Assembly (NCBI RefSeq): GCF_008042125.1
Contig: NZ_RDBI01000040.1
Span: 2,541,563-2,598,120, forward strand
DNA: 56,558 nucleotides
Direction of reading: 5' to 3'
From: Streptomyces sp. MS191
GTDB taxonomy: Bacteria; Actinomycetota; Actinomycetes; Streptomycetales; Streptomycetaceae
Part shown: positions 41,810 through 54,941 of the stretch, in pieces
How positions within the stretch are numbered: position 1 is the stretch's first letter
Layout: each line of letters begins with the position of its first letter
Made by a program: the position numbers and the translations under genes
Notes under the pieces: generated by a model
Seen by the model: only the letters and a program-made list of their open reading frames with translations
Told to the model about the DNA's origin: nothing
The model's database searches: none

Positions 41810-43585
41810 GTGGCTGACGTACCTGCCGATCTTGCCGCAGTGTGGCCACGCGTGCTCGAGCACCTCCTCGGCGAAGGCCAACAAGGCATCGAGACCAAGG
41901 ACAAGCAGTGGATCGAGCGCTGCCAGCCTCTCGCACTGGTGGCCGACACAGCGCTCCTCGCCGTACCGAACGAGTGGGGCAAGCGCGTCCTCGAAGGCCG
42001 GCTGGCCCCGCTGATCAGCGAGACCCTGAGCCGGGAGTGCGGCCGGCCCATCCGGATCGCGATCACCGTCGACGACTCGGTCGGCGAGCCGACCCCGCCC
42101 GCGCCGCCGGTCCAGCAGCAGCCCCGCTACGACGAGCGGCCGCCCACCGACACGTACGAGAAGTACGAGGGCTACGGTCACCGCCCGATGCAGGACGACG
42201 GGCTGCCGACCGCCCGCCCGGCCTACCCGGACTACCAGCAGCCGCGTCCCGACCCGGGCTCCTGGCCGCGCACCCAGGAGGACCTCTCCTGGCAGCAGCC
42301 GCGGCTCGGCGGTTTCCAGGAGCGCGACCCGTACACCGGCCCGCGCCCGCAGCAGCCCCAGCCGCCGCGCTACGACGAGCGTCCGTCGGCCTACCAGCAG
42401 CCGCAGCGGCCGGAGCGCTCCGAGCCGCAGGGCCCGGGTGCCGGTCAGGGGATCGGTCCGGGCTCGCGCCCGGGCGGTCCGGCGTCGGGTCCCGTCGGCG
42501 GCCCCGGGCACTCCTCGGGGCAGGGCTCCGCACCGGGTGCCCCCGGTGAGCAGCACGCCCGTCTGAACCCCAAGTACCTCTTCGACACCTTCGTCATCGG
42601 CTCGTCGAACCGCTTCGCGCACGCGGCCGCCGTCGCGGTGGCCGAGGCGCCGGCGAAGGCGTACAACCCCCTCTTCATCTACGGGGAGTCGGGCCTCGGC
42701 AAGACGCACCTGCTGCACGCGATCGGCCACTACGCGCGGAGCCTCTACCCGGGCACCCGCGTGCGGTACGTGAGCTCCGAGGAGTTCACCAACGAGTTCA
42801 TCAACTCGATCCGCGACGGCAAGGGCGACACCTTCCGCAAGCGCTACCGCGACGTGGACATCCTGCTCGTCGACGACATCCAGTTCCTCGCGAGCAAGGA
42901 GTCGACGCAGGAGGAGTTCTTCCACACCTTCAACACGCTGCACAACGCGAACAAGCAGATCGTGCTCTCCTCGGACCGGCCGCCCAAGCAGCTGGTGACG
43001 CTGGAGGACCGGCTCCGCAACCGCTTCGAGTGGGGCCTGACCACCGATGTGCAGCCGCCGGAGCTGGAGACCCGGATCGCGATCCTCCGCAAGAAGGCGG
43101 TGCAGGAGCAGCTCAACGCCCCGCCGGAGGTGCTGGAGTTCATCGCCTCCCGGATCTCGCGGAACATCCGTGAGCTGGAGGGCGCGCTGATCCGGGTGAC
43201 GGCGTTCGCGAGCCTCAACCGGCAGCCGGTGGACCTGGGGCTGACCGAGATCGTCCTCAAGGACCTGATCCCGGGCGGCGAGGACTCGGCCCCGGAGATC
43301 ACGGCCGGCGCGATCATGGCGGCGACCGCGGACTACTTCGGCCTGACGGTGGAGGACCTCTGCGGGTCCTCGCGCAGCCGGGTGCTGGTGACGGCACGCC
43401 AGATCGCGATGTACCTGTGCCGTGAGCTCACCGACCTGTCGCTGCCGAAGATCGGCGCGCAGTTCGGCGGCCGCGACCACACCACGGTGATGCACGCGGA
43501 CCGCAAGATCCGCGCGCTGATGGCCGAGCGGCGCTCCATCTACAACCAGGTCACCGAGCTCACCAACCGCATCAAGAACGGCTGA
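41810..43585 (+). CDS. dnaA: Chromosomal replication initiator DnaA
   Basis: A 591-residue initiator. Domain I (1-85; [23 protein letters not shown]..., self-interaction) is followed by an unusually long Pro/Gln/Gly/Arg-rich domain II (about 90-250), a Streptomyces trait. Domain III AAA+ has [15 protein letters not shown] (Walker A) and [29 protein letters not shown] (Walker B). Domain IV ends in [31 protein letters not shown], the box-recognition signature. It binds the DnaA boxes in 43879-44441, opens oriC and represses its own promoter through the pair at 41647-41667. The start is GTG 41810 with GCGAGGAAG upstream; the frame is open further upstream but that part is the regulatory region. 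Confidence 0.98.
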   Translation: MADVPADLAAVWPRVLEHLLGEGQQGIETKDKQWIERCQPLALVADTALLAVPNEWGKRVLEGRLAPLISETLSRECGRPIRIAITVDDSVGEPTPPAPPVQQQPRYDERPPTDTYEKYEGYGHRPMQDDGLPTARPAYPDYQQPRPDPGSWPRTQEDLSWQQPRLGGFQERDPYTGPRPQQPQPPRYDERPSAYQQPQRPERSEPQGPGAGQGIGPGSRPGGPASGPVGGPGHSSGQGSAPGAPGEQHARLNPKYLFDTFVIGSSNRFAHAAAVAVAEAPAKAYNPLFIYGESGLGKTHLLHAIGHYARSLYPGTRVRYVSSEEFTNEFINSIRDGKGDTFRKRYRDVDILLVDDIQFLASKESTQEEFFHTFNTLHNANKQIVLSSDRPPKQLVTLEDRLRNRFEWGLTTDVQPPELETRIAILRKKAVQEQLNAPPEVLEFIASRISRNIRELEGALIRVTAFASLNRQPVDLGLTEIVLKDLIPGGEDSAPEITAGAIMAATADYFGLTVEDLCGSSRSRVLVTARQIAMYLCRELTDLSLPKIGAQFGGRDHTTVMHADRKIRALMAERRSIYNQVTELTNRIKNG

Positions 43586-43605
43586 GCCGCCGGCGGACAG
43601 AGCCC

Positions 43606-43640
43606 GAAGGGCGCCCGGGACATGTTCCCGGGCGCCCTTC
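43606..43640 (+). terminator. Terminator of dnaA
   Basis: A perfect 15-bp stem (43606-43620 with 43626-43640) around CATGT, 21 bp after the dnaA stop, which separates dnaA transcription from oriC. Confidence 0.88.
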
Positions 43641-44567
43641 ACGCGTTCCAGGAGCCGCAGCGCGTGCCTCGGCGGAGCCTTCCCCTCGGTACGTCGGGTG
43701 CCCTCGGGCACCTCTGCCCCGTGCCCTGGCGGAGCTCTCCCGGACTTCTCCCGGAGCCTTCTCGGGCCCTCGCGACGCCTCCGCAACGCCTCCGGGTGCC
43801 CTCGCCGGACGTCCGCGACGACTGTGCACAGCTCTGTGAACGGGCCGGGCTGTTCGAATCCACGGGAGGGGTGGCGTGTTCTCCACAGATTGGGGGATGA
43901 TCTTCCGTCCACAGGGTGGGGACTGCCGAGTTATCCGGATCATGTCCACAGGCTGGGCAGGGGGCACCCCATCAGCCCAGGTCAGGAGGGTGTGGATTTG
44001 TTGGCAACCTTGATCCACACCCTGTGGATGAATCTTTCGTCCACAGGAGCGGCTTTCGGTTGTCCACTGGCAACCCACAGGCGGCTCTCGGTTGCCCACA
44101 GCTTCTCCACACCGCTGTCCACTGTTCGGCAACGAAACGGCTGCTCTCACTGCGTCGAGTGAAAGCGGTCACACCAAGGGGGACGGTTGGGCTGTGGGGA
44201 ACGGGGGTAAAGCTGGGGACAGCGTTGGGGAGAAGTCAGGCCGCCCTGTGTACCGGGTGTGCAGAACTTTCGGGTGTCCACAGAACCGCCCTGTTGTCCA
44301 CGGGCTCCACCCACAGGCGCGGTGGACAAAAAATGGGTGCTGACCTGCGAAAACGGGGTTATCCACGGTTTCCACAGCCCCTACTACTACTCCCACTTAG
44401 AGTTAGCTAGGAATCCGCTTCGAAGTGGGACCTGTGCACAACTCGACGCCGGGGCTTCGGCGACCTCTTGTCGCGACTTGACCCCGAGCCGCACCGAGTG
44501 TCGGCGGCGTACGTCAGACTGGTTCCCGCAGTCGACGAAGAGCCAGCAACAGCAGGAGGCGGTTCCG
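43641..44567. other. Chromosomal replication origin oriC
   Basis: A 927-bp non-coding region between dnaA and dnaN. DnaA boxes one mismatch from TTGTCCACA or TTATCCACA, plus strand, start at 43879, 43942, 44011, 44037, 44060, 44092, 44103, 44274, 44294 and 44359; minus-strand ones are at 44023, 44321 and 44433. Two-mismatch sites are at 43905, 43991, 44193 and 44368. Boxes fall in two groups (43879-44111 and 44274-44441) separated by about 160 bp with one weak site. No box matches the consensus exactly. The first 230 bp (43641-43870) hold none. The dnaN ribosome site is at the right end. DnaA binds here to open the duplex and load DnaB. Confidence 0.95.
44359..44391. promoter_or_regulatory. 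Probable basal unwinding element: DnaA boxes, GC cluster and DnaA-trios
   Basis: In order: box TTATCCACG (44359-44367), abutting box-like GTTTCCACA (44368-44376), GC cluster GCCCC (44377-44381), then CTACTACTACT (44381-44391), whose complement reads TAG TAG TAG. Adjacent boxes, GC cluster and CTA/TAG triplets are the layout of the DnaA-trio unwinding element first described in Bacillus subtilis. The DNA just beyond (ACTTAGAGTTAGCTAGG) is among the more AT-rich of oriC. Confidence 0.65.
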
Positions 44568-45698
44568 GTGAAGATCCGGGTGGAGCGCGATGTACTCGCG
44601 GAGGCGGTGGCCTGGGTGGCCCGCAGCCTTCCGGCCCGTCCGCCGGCGCCCGTTCTCGCGGGCCTTCTGCTGAAGGCCGAGGACGGCGCCCTGAGCTTCT
44701 CGAGCTTCGACTACGAGGTCTCGGCCCGCGTCTCCGTCGAGGCGGAGGTCGAGGAGGACGGCACCGTCCTCGTCTCCGGCCGCCTGCTCGCCGACATCTG
44801 CCGCGCCCTCCCCAACCGTCCGGTGGAGATCTCCACAGACGGTGTACGGGCGACCGTGGTCTGCGGCTCCTCCCGCTTCACCCTCCACACCCTGCCTGTG
44901 GAGGAGTACCCGGCGCTGCCCGAGATGCCCACCGCGACCGGCACGGTCCCCGGTGAGGTCTTCGCCTCCGCCGCCGCGCAGGTCGCCATCGCGGCCGGCC
45001 GCGACGACACGCTGCCCGTCCTGACCGGTGTGCGCATCGAGATCGAGGGCGACACGGTCACCCTGGCCTCCACCGACCGCTACCGCTTCGCGGTCCGTGA
45101 GTTCCTGTGGAAGCCGGAGTCCCCGGACGCCTCCGCGGTCGCCCTGGTGCCCGCGAAGACCCTGCTGGACACCGCCAAGGCGCTCACCAGCGGCGACACC
45201 GTCACCCTGGCGCTCTCCGGCTCCGGCAAGGGCGAGGGCCTGATCGGCTTCGAGGGCGCGGGCCGCCGCACCACCACCCGCCTGCTCGAGGGCGACCTGC
45301 CGAAGTACCGCACGCTCTTCCCCACCGAGTTCAACTCGGTCGCGGTGATCGAGACCGCCCCCTTCGTCGAGGCCGTCAAGCGTGTGGCCCTGGTGGCCGA
45401 GCGCAACACCCCGGTCCGCCTGAGCTTCGAGCAGGGCGTGCTGATCCTGGAGGCCGGCTCCAGCGACGACGCACAGGCTGTGGAGCGCGTGGACGCGGCG
45501 CTGGAGGGCGACGACATCTCGATCGCCTTCAACCCGACCTTCCTGCTGGACGGTCTCAGCGCGATCGACTCCCCGGTCGCCCAGCTGTCCTTCACGACGT
45601 CCACGAAGCCCGCGCTGCTGAGCGGCAAGCCGGCCCTGGACGCCGAGGCGGACGAGGCCTACAAGTACCTGATCATGCCGGTGCGTCTGTCGGGCTGA
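44568..45698 (+). CDS. dnaN: DNA polymerase III sliding clamp (beta subunit)
   Basis: A 376-residue clamp of three repeated domains (about 1-120, 125-245, 250-376) that dimerises into a ring around DNA and tethers polymerase. MKIRVERDVLAEAVAWVARSLPARPPAPVLAGLLLKAEDG opens domain 1; VLTGVRIEIEGDTVTLASTDRYRFAVRE is the domain 2 hallmark; the C-terminus YKYLIMPVRLSG ends with the 'y.vMPvrl' motif of all clamps. GTG 44568 is preceded by AGGAGGCGG. First gene of the rightward dnaN-gnd-recF-dciA group. Confidence 0.98.
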   Translation: MKIRVERDVLAEAVAWVARSLPARPPAPVLAGLLLKAEDGALSFSSFDYEVSARVSVEAEVEEDGTVLVSGRLLADICRALPNRPVEISTDGVRATVVCGSSRFTLHTLPVEEYPALPEMPTATGTVPGEVFASAAAQVAIAAGRDDTLPVLTGVRIEIEGDTVTLASTDRYRFAVREFLWKPESPDASAVALVPAKTLLDTAKALTSGDTVTLALSGSGKGEGLIGFEGAGRRTTTRLLEGDLPKYRTLFPTEFNSVAVIETAPFVEAVKRVALVAERNTPVRLSFEQGVLILEAGSSDDAQAVERVDAALEGDDISIAFNPTFLLDGLSAIDSPVAQLSFTTSTKPALLSGKPALDAEADEAYKYLIMPVRLSG

Positions 45699-45798
45699 CA
45701 CCTGTCGACTGAGCGGCCGACCCCACAGGTGTGCACCCGTGTCCGGGCGTAGGCTCGGGCACGGGTACGAACCGCACACGACGCTTAAGGAATCTCTG

Positions 45799-46677
45799 AT
45801 GGAGCTCGGTCTCGTCGGTCTCGGCAAGATGGGCGGCAACATGCGTGAGCGCATCCGCCGCGCAGGCCACACCGTCATCGGATACGACCGCAATCCGGAC
45901 CTCGCGGATGTCCACAGCCTGGAAGAGCTTGTGGGCAAGCTCAAGGGTCCGCGCGTCGTGTGGGTGATGGTCCCGGCCGGTGCCGCGACCCAGTCCACGG
46001 TCGACGAGCTGTCCGAGCTGCTCTCCCCCGGCGACATCGTGGTGGACGGCGGGAACTCCCGCTGGACCGACGACGAGAAGCACGCCGAGGAACTGGCCGC
46101 CAAGGGCATCGGCTTCGTCGACTGCGGTGTCTCCGGCGGTGTGTGGGGCCTGGAGAACGGCTACGCGCTGATGTACGGCGGCGACGCGGAGAACGTGGCG
46201 AAGGTCCAGCCGATCTTCGACGCGCTCAAGCCCGAGGGCGAGTTCGGTGCCGTCCACGCGGGCAAGGTCGGCGCCGGCCACTTCGCCAAGATGGTCCACA
46301 ACGGCATCGAGTACGCCATGATGCAGGCGTACGCCGAGGGCTGGGAGCTGCTGGAGAAGGTCGACTCCGTCACCGACGTGCGCGAGGTCTTCCGCTCCTG
46401 GCAGGAGGGCACCGTCATCCGCTCGTGGCTGCTCGACCTGGCGGTCAACGCCCTGGACGAGGACGAGCACCTGGACCAGCTCCGCGGTTTCGCGCAGGAC
46501 TCCGGCGAGGGCCGGTGGACCGTCGAGGCCGCCATCGACAACGCCGTGCCGCTGCCCGCGATCACCGCTTCGCTGTTCGCGCGCTTCGCGTCCCGGCAGG
46601 ACGACTCCCCGCAGATGAAGATGATCGCCGCGCTGCGCAACCAGTTCGGCGGCCACGCGGTCGAGTCCAAGAAGTAG
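45799..46677 (+). CDS. gnd: 6-Phosphogluconate dehydrogenase, decarboxylating (short type)
   Basis: A 292-residue NAD(P)-dependent enzyme of the pentose-phosphate pathway (6-phosphogluconate to ribulose 5-phosphate and CO2). It begins [24 protein letters not shown] (Rossmann GxGxxG) and has [47 protein letters not shown] and [27 protein letters not shown], with the catalytic Lys in KMVHN. It lacks the long C-terminal domain of the 470-residue form, as in the GndA/YqeC-like group. ATG 45799. Its place between dnaN and recF is typical of actinomycetes. Confidence 0.95.
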   Translation: MELGLVGLGKMGGNMRERIRRAGHTVIGYDRNPDLADVHSLEELVGKLKGPRVVWVMVPAGAATQSTVDELSELLSPGDIVVDGGNSRWTDDEKHAEELAAKGIGFVDCGVSGGVWGLENGYALMYGGDAENVAKVQPIFDALKPEGEFGAVHAGKVGAGHFAKMVHNGIEYAMMQAYAEGWELLEKVDSVTDVREVFRSWQEGTVIRSWLLDLAVNALDEDEHLDQLRGFAQDSGEGRWTVEAAIDNAVPLPAITASLFARFASRQDDSPQMKMIAALRNQFGGHAVESKK

Positions 46678-46733
46678 TCCACAGGCTGTGCACCCTCCGG
46701 TGCACGGCAGTCGGGGGAAGGCCGGCGCACACC

Positions 46734-47855
46734 ATGCACGTCACGCATCTGTCGCTGGCCGACTTCCGCTCCTACGCCCGGGTCGAGGTCCCGCTCGATC
46801 CGGGCGTCACCGCTTTCGTGGGGGCCAACGGGCAGGGCAAGACCAATCTGGTCGAGGCCGTGGGCTACCTGGCCACCCTCGGCAGCCACCGGGTCGCCTC
46901 GGACGCCCCGCTGGTCCGCATGGGGGCGGACCGGGCGATCATCCGCGCCGCGGTCACCCAGGGCGAGCGCTCCCAGCTGGTCGAGCTCGAGCTCAACCCG
47001 GGGCGGGCCAACCGCGCCCGGATCAACCGGTCCTCCCAGGTCAGGCCCCGTGACGTGCTGGGCATCGTGCGGACCGTGCTGTTCGCGCCTGAGGACCTCG
47101 CGCTGGTCAAGGGCGATCCGGGCGAGCGCCGGCGCTTCCTGGACGAGCTGATCACGGCACGCTCGCCGCGCATGGCCGGGGTGCGCGCCGACTACGAGCG
47201 GGTGCTCAAGCAGCGCAACACGCTGCTGAAGTCCGCCGCGATGGCCCGCCGGCACGGCGGCCGCGGAATGGACCTGTCCACCCTCGACGTCTGGGACCAG
47301 CACCTGGCCCGGGCGGGAGCCGAGCTGCTCGCCCAGCGGCTGGACCTGATCGCGGTGCTGCAGCCGCTCGCCGACAAGGCGTACGAACAGCTCGCCCCGG
47401 GCGGCGGACCGATTCTGCTGGAGTACCGGCCGTCCGCGCCGGGTGCCGGGCACACCCGCGAGGAGCTCTACGAGCAGGTGCTCGCCGCGCTCGCCGAGGT
47501 GCGCAAGCAGGAGATCGAGCGGGGCGTGACGCTGGTCGGTCCGCACCGCGACGAACTGCTGCTCAAGCTCGGCGACCTGCCGGCCAAGGGGTACGCGAGC
47601 CACGGGGAGTCCTGGTCGTACGCGCTGGCGCTGCGGCTGGCCTCGTACGACCTGCTGCGGGCGGAGGGCAACGAGCCGGTGCTCGTCCTCGACGACGTCT
47701 TCGCGGAGCTGGACGCCCGGCGGCGCGAGCGGCTCGCGGAGCTGGTGGCTCCGGGCGAGCAGGTGCTGGTGACGGCGGCGGTGGACGACGACGTTCCGGG
47801 AGTTCTCGCGGGGATCCGGTACGGGGTCGCGGGGGGTTCGGTGGAGAGGCTGTGA
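46734..47855 (+). CDS. recF: DNA replication/repair protein RecF
   Basis: A 373-residue SMC-like ATPase that helps load RecA at gaps. [53 protein letters not shown] contains Walker A (GANGQGKT). [42 protein letters not shown] is the ABC signature region, and [21 protein letters not shown] is Walker B plus D-loop. ATG 46734. It lies 56 bp after gnd; that gap contains TCCACAGGCTG, a partial DnaA-box-like string. The dciA gene starts 4 bp after its stop. Confidence 0.96.
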   Translation: MHVTHLSLADFRSYARVEVPLDPGVTAFVGANGQGKTNLVEAVGYLATLGSHRVASDAPLVRMGADRAIIRAAVTQGERSQLVELELNPGRANRARINRSSQVRPRDVLGIVRTVLFAPEDLALVKGDPGERRRFLDELITARSPRMAGVRADYERVLKQRNTLLKSAAMARRHGGRGMDLSTLDVWDQHLARAGAELLAQRLDLIAVLQPLADKAYEQLAPGGGPILLEYRPSAPGAGHTREELYEQVLAALAEVRKQEIERGVTLVGPHRDELLLKLGDLPAKGYASHGESWSYALALRLASYDLLRAEGNEPVLVLDDVFAELDARRRERLAELVAPGEQVLVTAAVDDDVPGVLAGIRYGVAGGSVERL

Positions 47856-47859
47856 GGTC

Positions 47860-48408
47860 GTGAGCGAGACCGAGGGCACGAGCGGAGCCCCGAAGACCCC
47901 CGAACCCACCGGGGTCGACCTCGCCCGGGTCGCGCTGCGTGCCGCCAAGGAGCAGGCGAAGGCGAGGGGCGCGGCCGCCCAGCAGAAGAAGCAGGCCCGG
48001 CGAGGCGGCGGGCTGCGTTCCGGCTCGGGTGCCGACGGGCGTGACCCGATGGCGCTGGGCTCGGCGATCAACCGGCTCATCACGGAGCGCGGCTGGGAGA
48101 CCCCGGCGGCGGTCGGCGGTGTCATGGGGCGCTGGCCCCAGATCGTGGGCGACGACCTGGCGAAGCACTGCGTGCCGCTGAAGTACGACGAGGATCCGGA
48201 CGCCCGGGTGCTCACGGTGCAGTGCGACTCGACGGCATGGGCGACGCAGCTGCGGTTGCTCGCTCCGAGGCTGGTGGCACGCCTGAACGAGGACCTCGGG
48301 CACGGCACGGTCCGGGTGATCAAGGTGCTGGGTCCGGGAGCTCCGCGGCGGGACTACGGGCCGCTGCGCGCGCCCGGTTCGGTCGGGCCCGGCGACACCT
48401 ACGGGTAG
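47860..48408 (+). CDS. dciA: DciA-like DUF721 protein, probable replicative-helicase loader
   Basis: A 182-residue protein. The first 70 residues are Ala/Lys/Arg-rich and likely disordered. The DUF721 domain (about 72-160) reads LGSAINRLITERGWETPAAVGGVMGRWPQIVGDDLAKHCVPLKYDE...LTVQCDSTAWATQLRLLAPRLVARLNEDLGHGTVRVIKVLGP, with the family's 'W..ivG..la.h..P' and 'L.v.c.s..Wa.eL...'. Members (DciA) interact with DnaB and are proposed to load it where DnaC/DnaI is missing, as in actinobacteria. GTG 47860 is 4 bp after recF, so translation is coupled. Placement next to dnaN-recF supports a replication role. Confidence 0.85.
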   Translation: MSETEGTSGAPKTPEPTGVDLARVALRAAKEQAKARGAAAQQKKQARRGGGLRSGSGADGRDPMALGSAINRLITERGWETPAAVGGVMGRWPQIVGDDLAKHCVPLKYDEDPDARVLTVQCDSTAWATQLRLLAPRLVARLNEDLGHGTVRVIKVLGPGAPRRDYGPLRAPGSVGPGDTYG

Positions 48409-50855
<2,447 letters not shown>

Positions 50856-50896
50856 GTCGGTCTCAGCTGACCGTACGAAAGGACTGACGACCAGCA

Positions 50897-53485
<2,589 letters not shown>

Positions 53486-53488
53486 AGC

Positions 53489-54157
53489 GTGAGTGGAGCC
53501 ACGGGCGCCGGATCGGCCGCTGCCGGAGCTTCTGCTGGAGCGAACGGTGCCCGTGGGTCTGCCACGGACTCCCAGGGGGTTGCGGTGACGGACACTCGAG
53601 GGTCCAATCCCTCGTACGAGACCTACAACGGGCCGCTGCCCGGCGACCGCGCGGGAGCGCAGCAGCCGCCGGCAGGGCCGTACCACCCGCCGCAGGCGTA
53701 CGGCGCTCAGGCGCCGGGCGCGACCGGCGGGGGGCAGAACACCGGTGCGGTGCGCCGGCCGCGGACCGGGGCACGCACCACGCCCCGGACGCGCAAGGCG
53801 CGGCTGCGGGTGGCCAAGGCCGACCCGTGGTCGGTGATGAAGGTGAGCTTCCTGCTCTCCATCGCGCTGGGCGTCTGCACGGTCGTGGCCGCGTCGGTGC
53901 TGTGGATGGTCATGGACGCCATGGGCGTCTTCTCGACCGTCGGCGGCACCATCAGCGAGGCGACCGGTTCGAACGAGTCCAACGGCTTCGACCTGCAGTC
54001 GTTCCTGTCGCTGCCGCGGGTGCTGATGTTCACCTCGGTGATCGCCGTGATCGACGTGGTCCTGATGACCGCGCTGGCGACGCTGGGCGCGTTCATCTAC
54101 AACCTGTCGGCCGGCTTCGTGGGCGGCGTGGAGCTCACGCTGGCGGAGGACGAGTAG
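53489..54157 (+). CDS. DUF3566 transmembrane protein
   Basis: A 222-residue protein. The first 105 residues are Ala/Gly/Pro/Arg-rich and cytosolic. The DUF3566 domain (about 108-222) contains VAKADPWSVMKVSFLLSIALGVCTVVAASVLWMVMDAMGVFSTV (helix 1) and LPRVLMFTSVIAVIDVVLMTALATLGAFIYNLSAGFVGGVELTLAED (helix 2), with the conserved end. It is found directly after gyrA across actinobacteria (Rv0007 in Mycobacterium tuberculosis); function unknown. GTG 53489 starts 3 bp after the gyrA stop, so it is in the gyrase operon. A later GTG (53585) could also start a shorter form. Confidence 0.9.
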   Translation: MSGATGAGSAAAGASAGANGARGSATDSQGVAVTDTRGSNPSYETYNGPLPGDRAGAQQPPAGPYHPPQAYGAQAPGATGGGQNTGAVRRPRTGARTTPRTRKARLRVAKADPWSVMKVSFLLSIALGVCTVVAASVLWMVMDAMGVFSTVGGTISEATGSNESNGFDLQSFLSLPRVLMFTSVIAVIDVVLMTALATLGAFIYNLSAGFVGGVELTLAEDE

Positions 54158-54256
54158 CGACGCGGCGGGGGGCCGGAGGAACCGATTTTGGGACTGGCCC
54201 CCACGTGCGCTAATCTTCAGAAGTCAGCGCGCGGGACACACACCGCAAAGCGCGGC

Positions 54257-54330
54257 GGGGCTATAGCTCAGTTGGTTAGAGCGCATCCCTGATAAGGATG
54301 AGGCCACAGGTTCAAATCCTGTTAGCCCCA
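54257..54330 (+). tRNA. tRNA-Ile (GAT)
   Basis: A complete 74-nt cloverleaf. Acceptor stem GGGGCTA/TAGCCCC, D arm GCTC...GAGC, anticodon stem CATCC/GGATG with loop CTGATAA (anticodon GAT at 54291-54293), T arm ACAGG/CCTGT with TTCAAAT, discriminator A54330. CCA is not encoded. The gyrA-DUF3566-tRNA-Ile order matches other actinobacteria; the tRNA-Ala that often follows is not found in this window. Confidence 0.97.
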
Positions 54331-54337
54331 CAGCGAA

Positions 54338-54372
54338 GATCGGCCCGGACGGATTATCCGTCCGGGCCGATC
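54338..54372 (+). terminator. Terminator after tRNA-Ile
   Basis: A perfect 16-bp stem (54338-54353 with 54357-54372) around TTA, 7 bp after the tRNA, followed by TCTTGT. Confidence 0.88.
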
Positions 54373-54487
54373 TCTTGTGCGTGGCCGGGAGAGGGAACGA
54401 CGTCCGGGCAGGTCACCGATCGGTATCGGTCGGTGTGTAGAGTGGGCGTCAGAAGTCCCCTACGTCAATGAAGGACGAGGTCGCGCG

Positions 54488-54622
54488 GTGAAGAAGCTTC
54501 TCCTGGTCGCACTGGCCGCCATCGGCGGGCTCCTCGTGTACCGCCAGATCCAGGCGGATCGCGCCGAGCAGGATCTGTGGACGGAGGCGACCGACTCCGT
54601 GCCCGCAGGTTCGGGTGTGTGA
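54488..54622 (+). CDS. DLW-39-type small protein
   Basis: A 44-residue protein, VKKLLLVALAAIGGLLVYRQ followed by IQADRAEQDLWTEATDSVPAG. One hydrophobic helix (about 3-18) at the N-terminus could anchor it in the membrane or be a signal segment. The Asp-Leu-Trp followed by Glu-Ala-Thr-Asp is the hallmark of the actinobacterial DLW-39 family, found downstream of the gyrA-DUF3566-tRNA cluster. Function unknown. GTG 54488, with GGACGAGG upstream. It ends at the strong hairpin 54641-54684. Confidence 0.8.
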   Translation: MKKLLLVALAAIGGLLVYRQIQADRAEQDLWTEATDSVPAGSGV

Positions 54623-54941
54623 GTCGCAGACTGTTTGTGGGTGAGGCCCCGGCCGCGTGAAGCGGCCGGGGCCTCACGCTTTTCCCGGCGGTGACCGGCC
54701 CCTTCCGGATTCACGTGCGGGAATGACCTGCTTGCAGCGGCAAAGGCCCCTGGGCGGGCGCCGCCCAGGGGGCCGGAGAGTCCGGCGGGCGGGGTGAAAC
54801 GTCACCGCGCGCAGACAGCGCGGGGACGGCCGGGGCAGGATGGACCGTCGCCCGGGCCGCCGGGGCGGGCGACCCGGCGGTCGCGAGGGCCGCACGGGGC
54901 CCGGAGGCGGGCGGAACGGATACGGACACGAGGAGAGGCGC
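54623..54941. other. Intergenic region after DLW-39
   Basis: A 319-bp spacer. The first part holds the terminator at 54641-54684; the last part holds the ribosome site AGGAGAGG (54930-54937) of the next gene. A TCACGTG at 54711-54717 resembles part of parS but does not match it. No gene was recognised. Confidence 0.6.
54641..54684 (+). terminator. Rho-independent terminator of the DLW-39 gene
   Basis: A perfect 16-bp GC-rich stem (54641-54656 with 54662-54677) around GTGAA, followed by GCTTTTCC, which includes a short U-tract. Confidence 0.9.

Noticed and set aside
54788..54806. Possible degenerate parS (GTGAAAC at about 54794)
   Set aside because: Only the right half matches; the left half is GGCGGG. 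A second near-match, TTCACGAAAAAC near 3794, also lacks the dyad.
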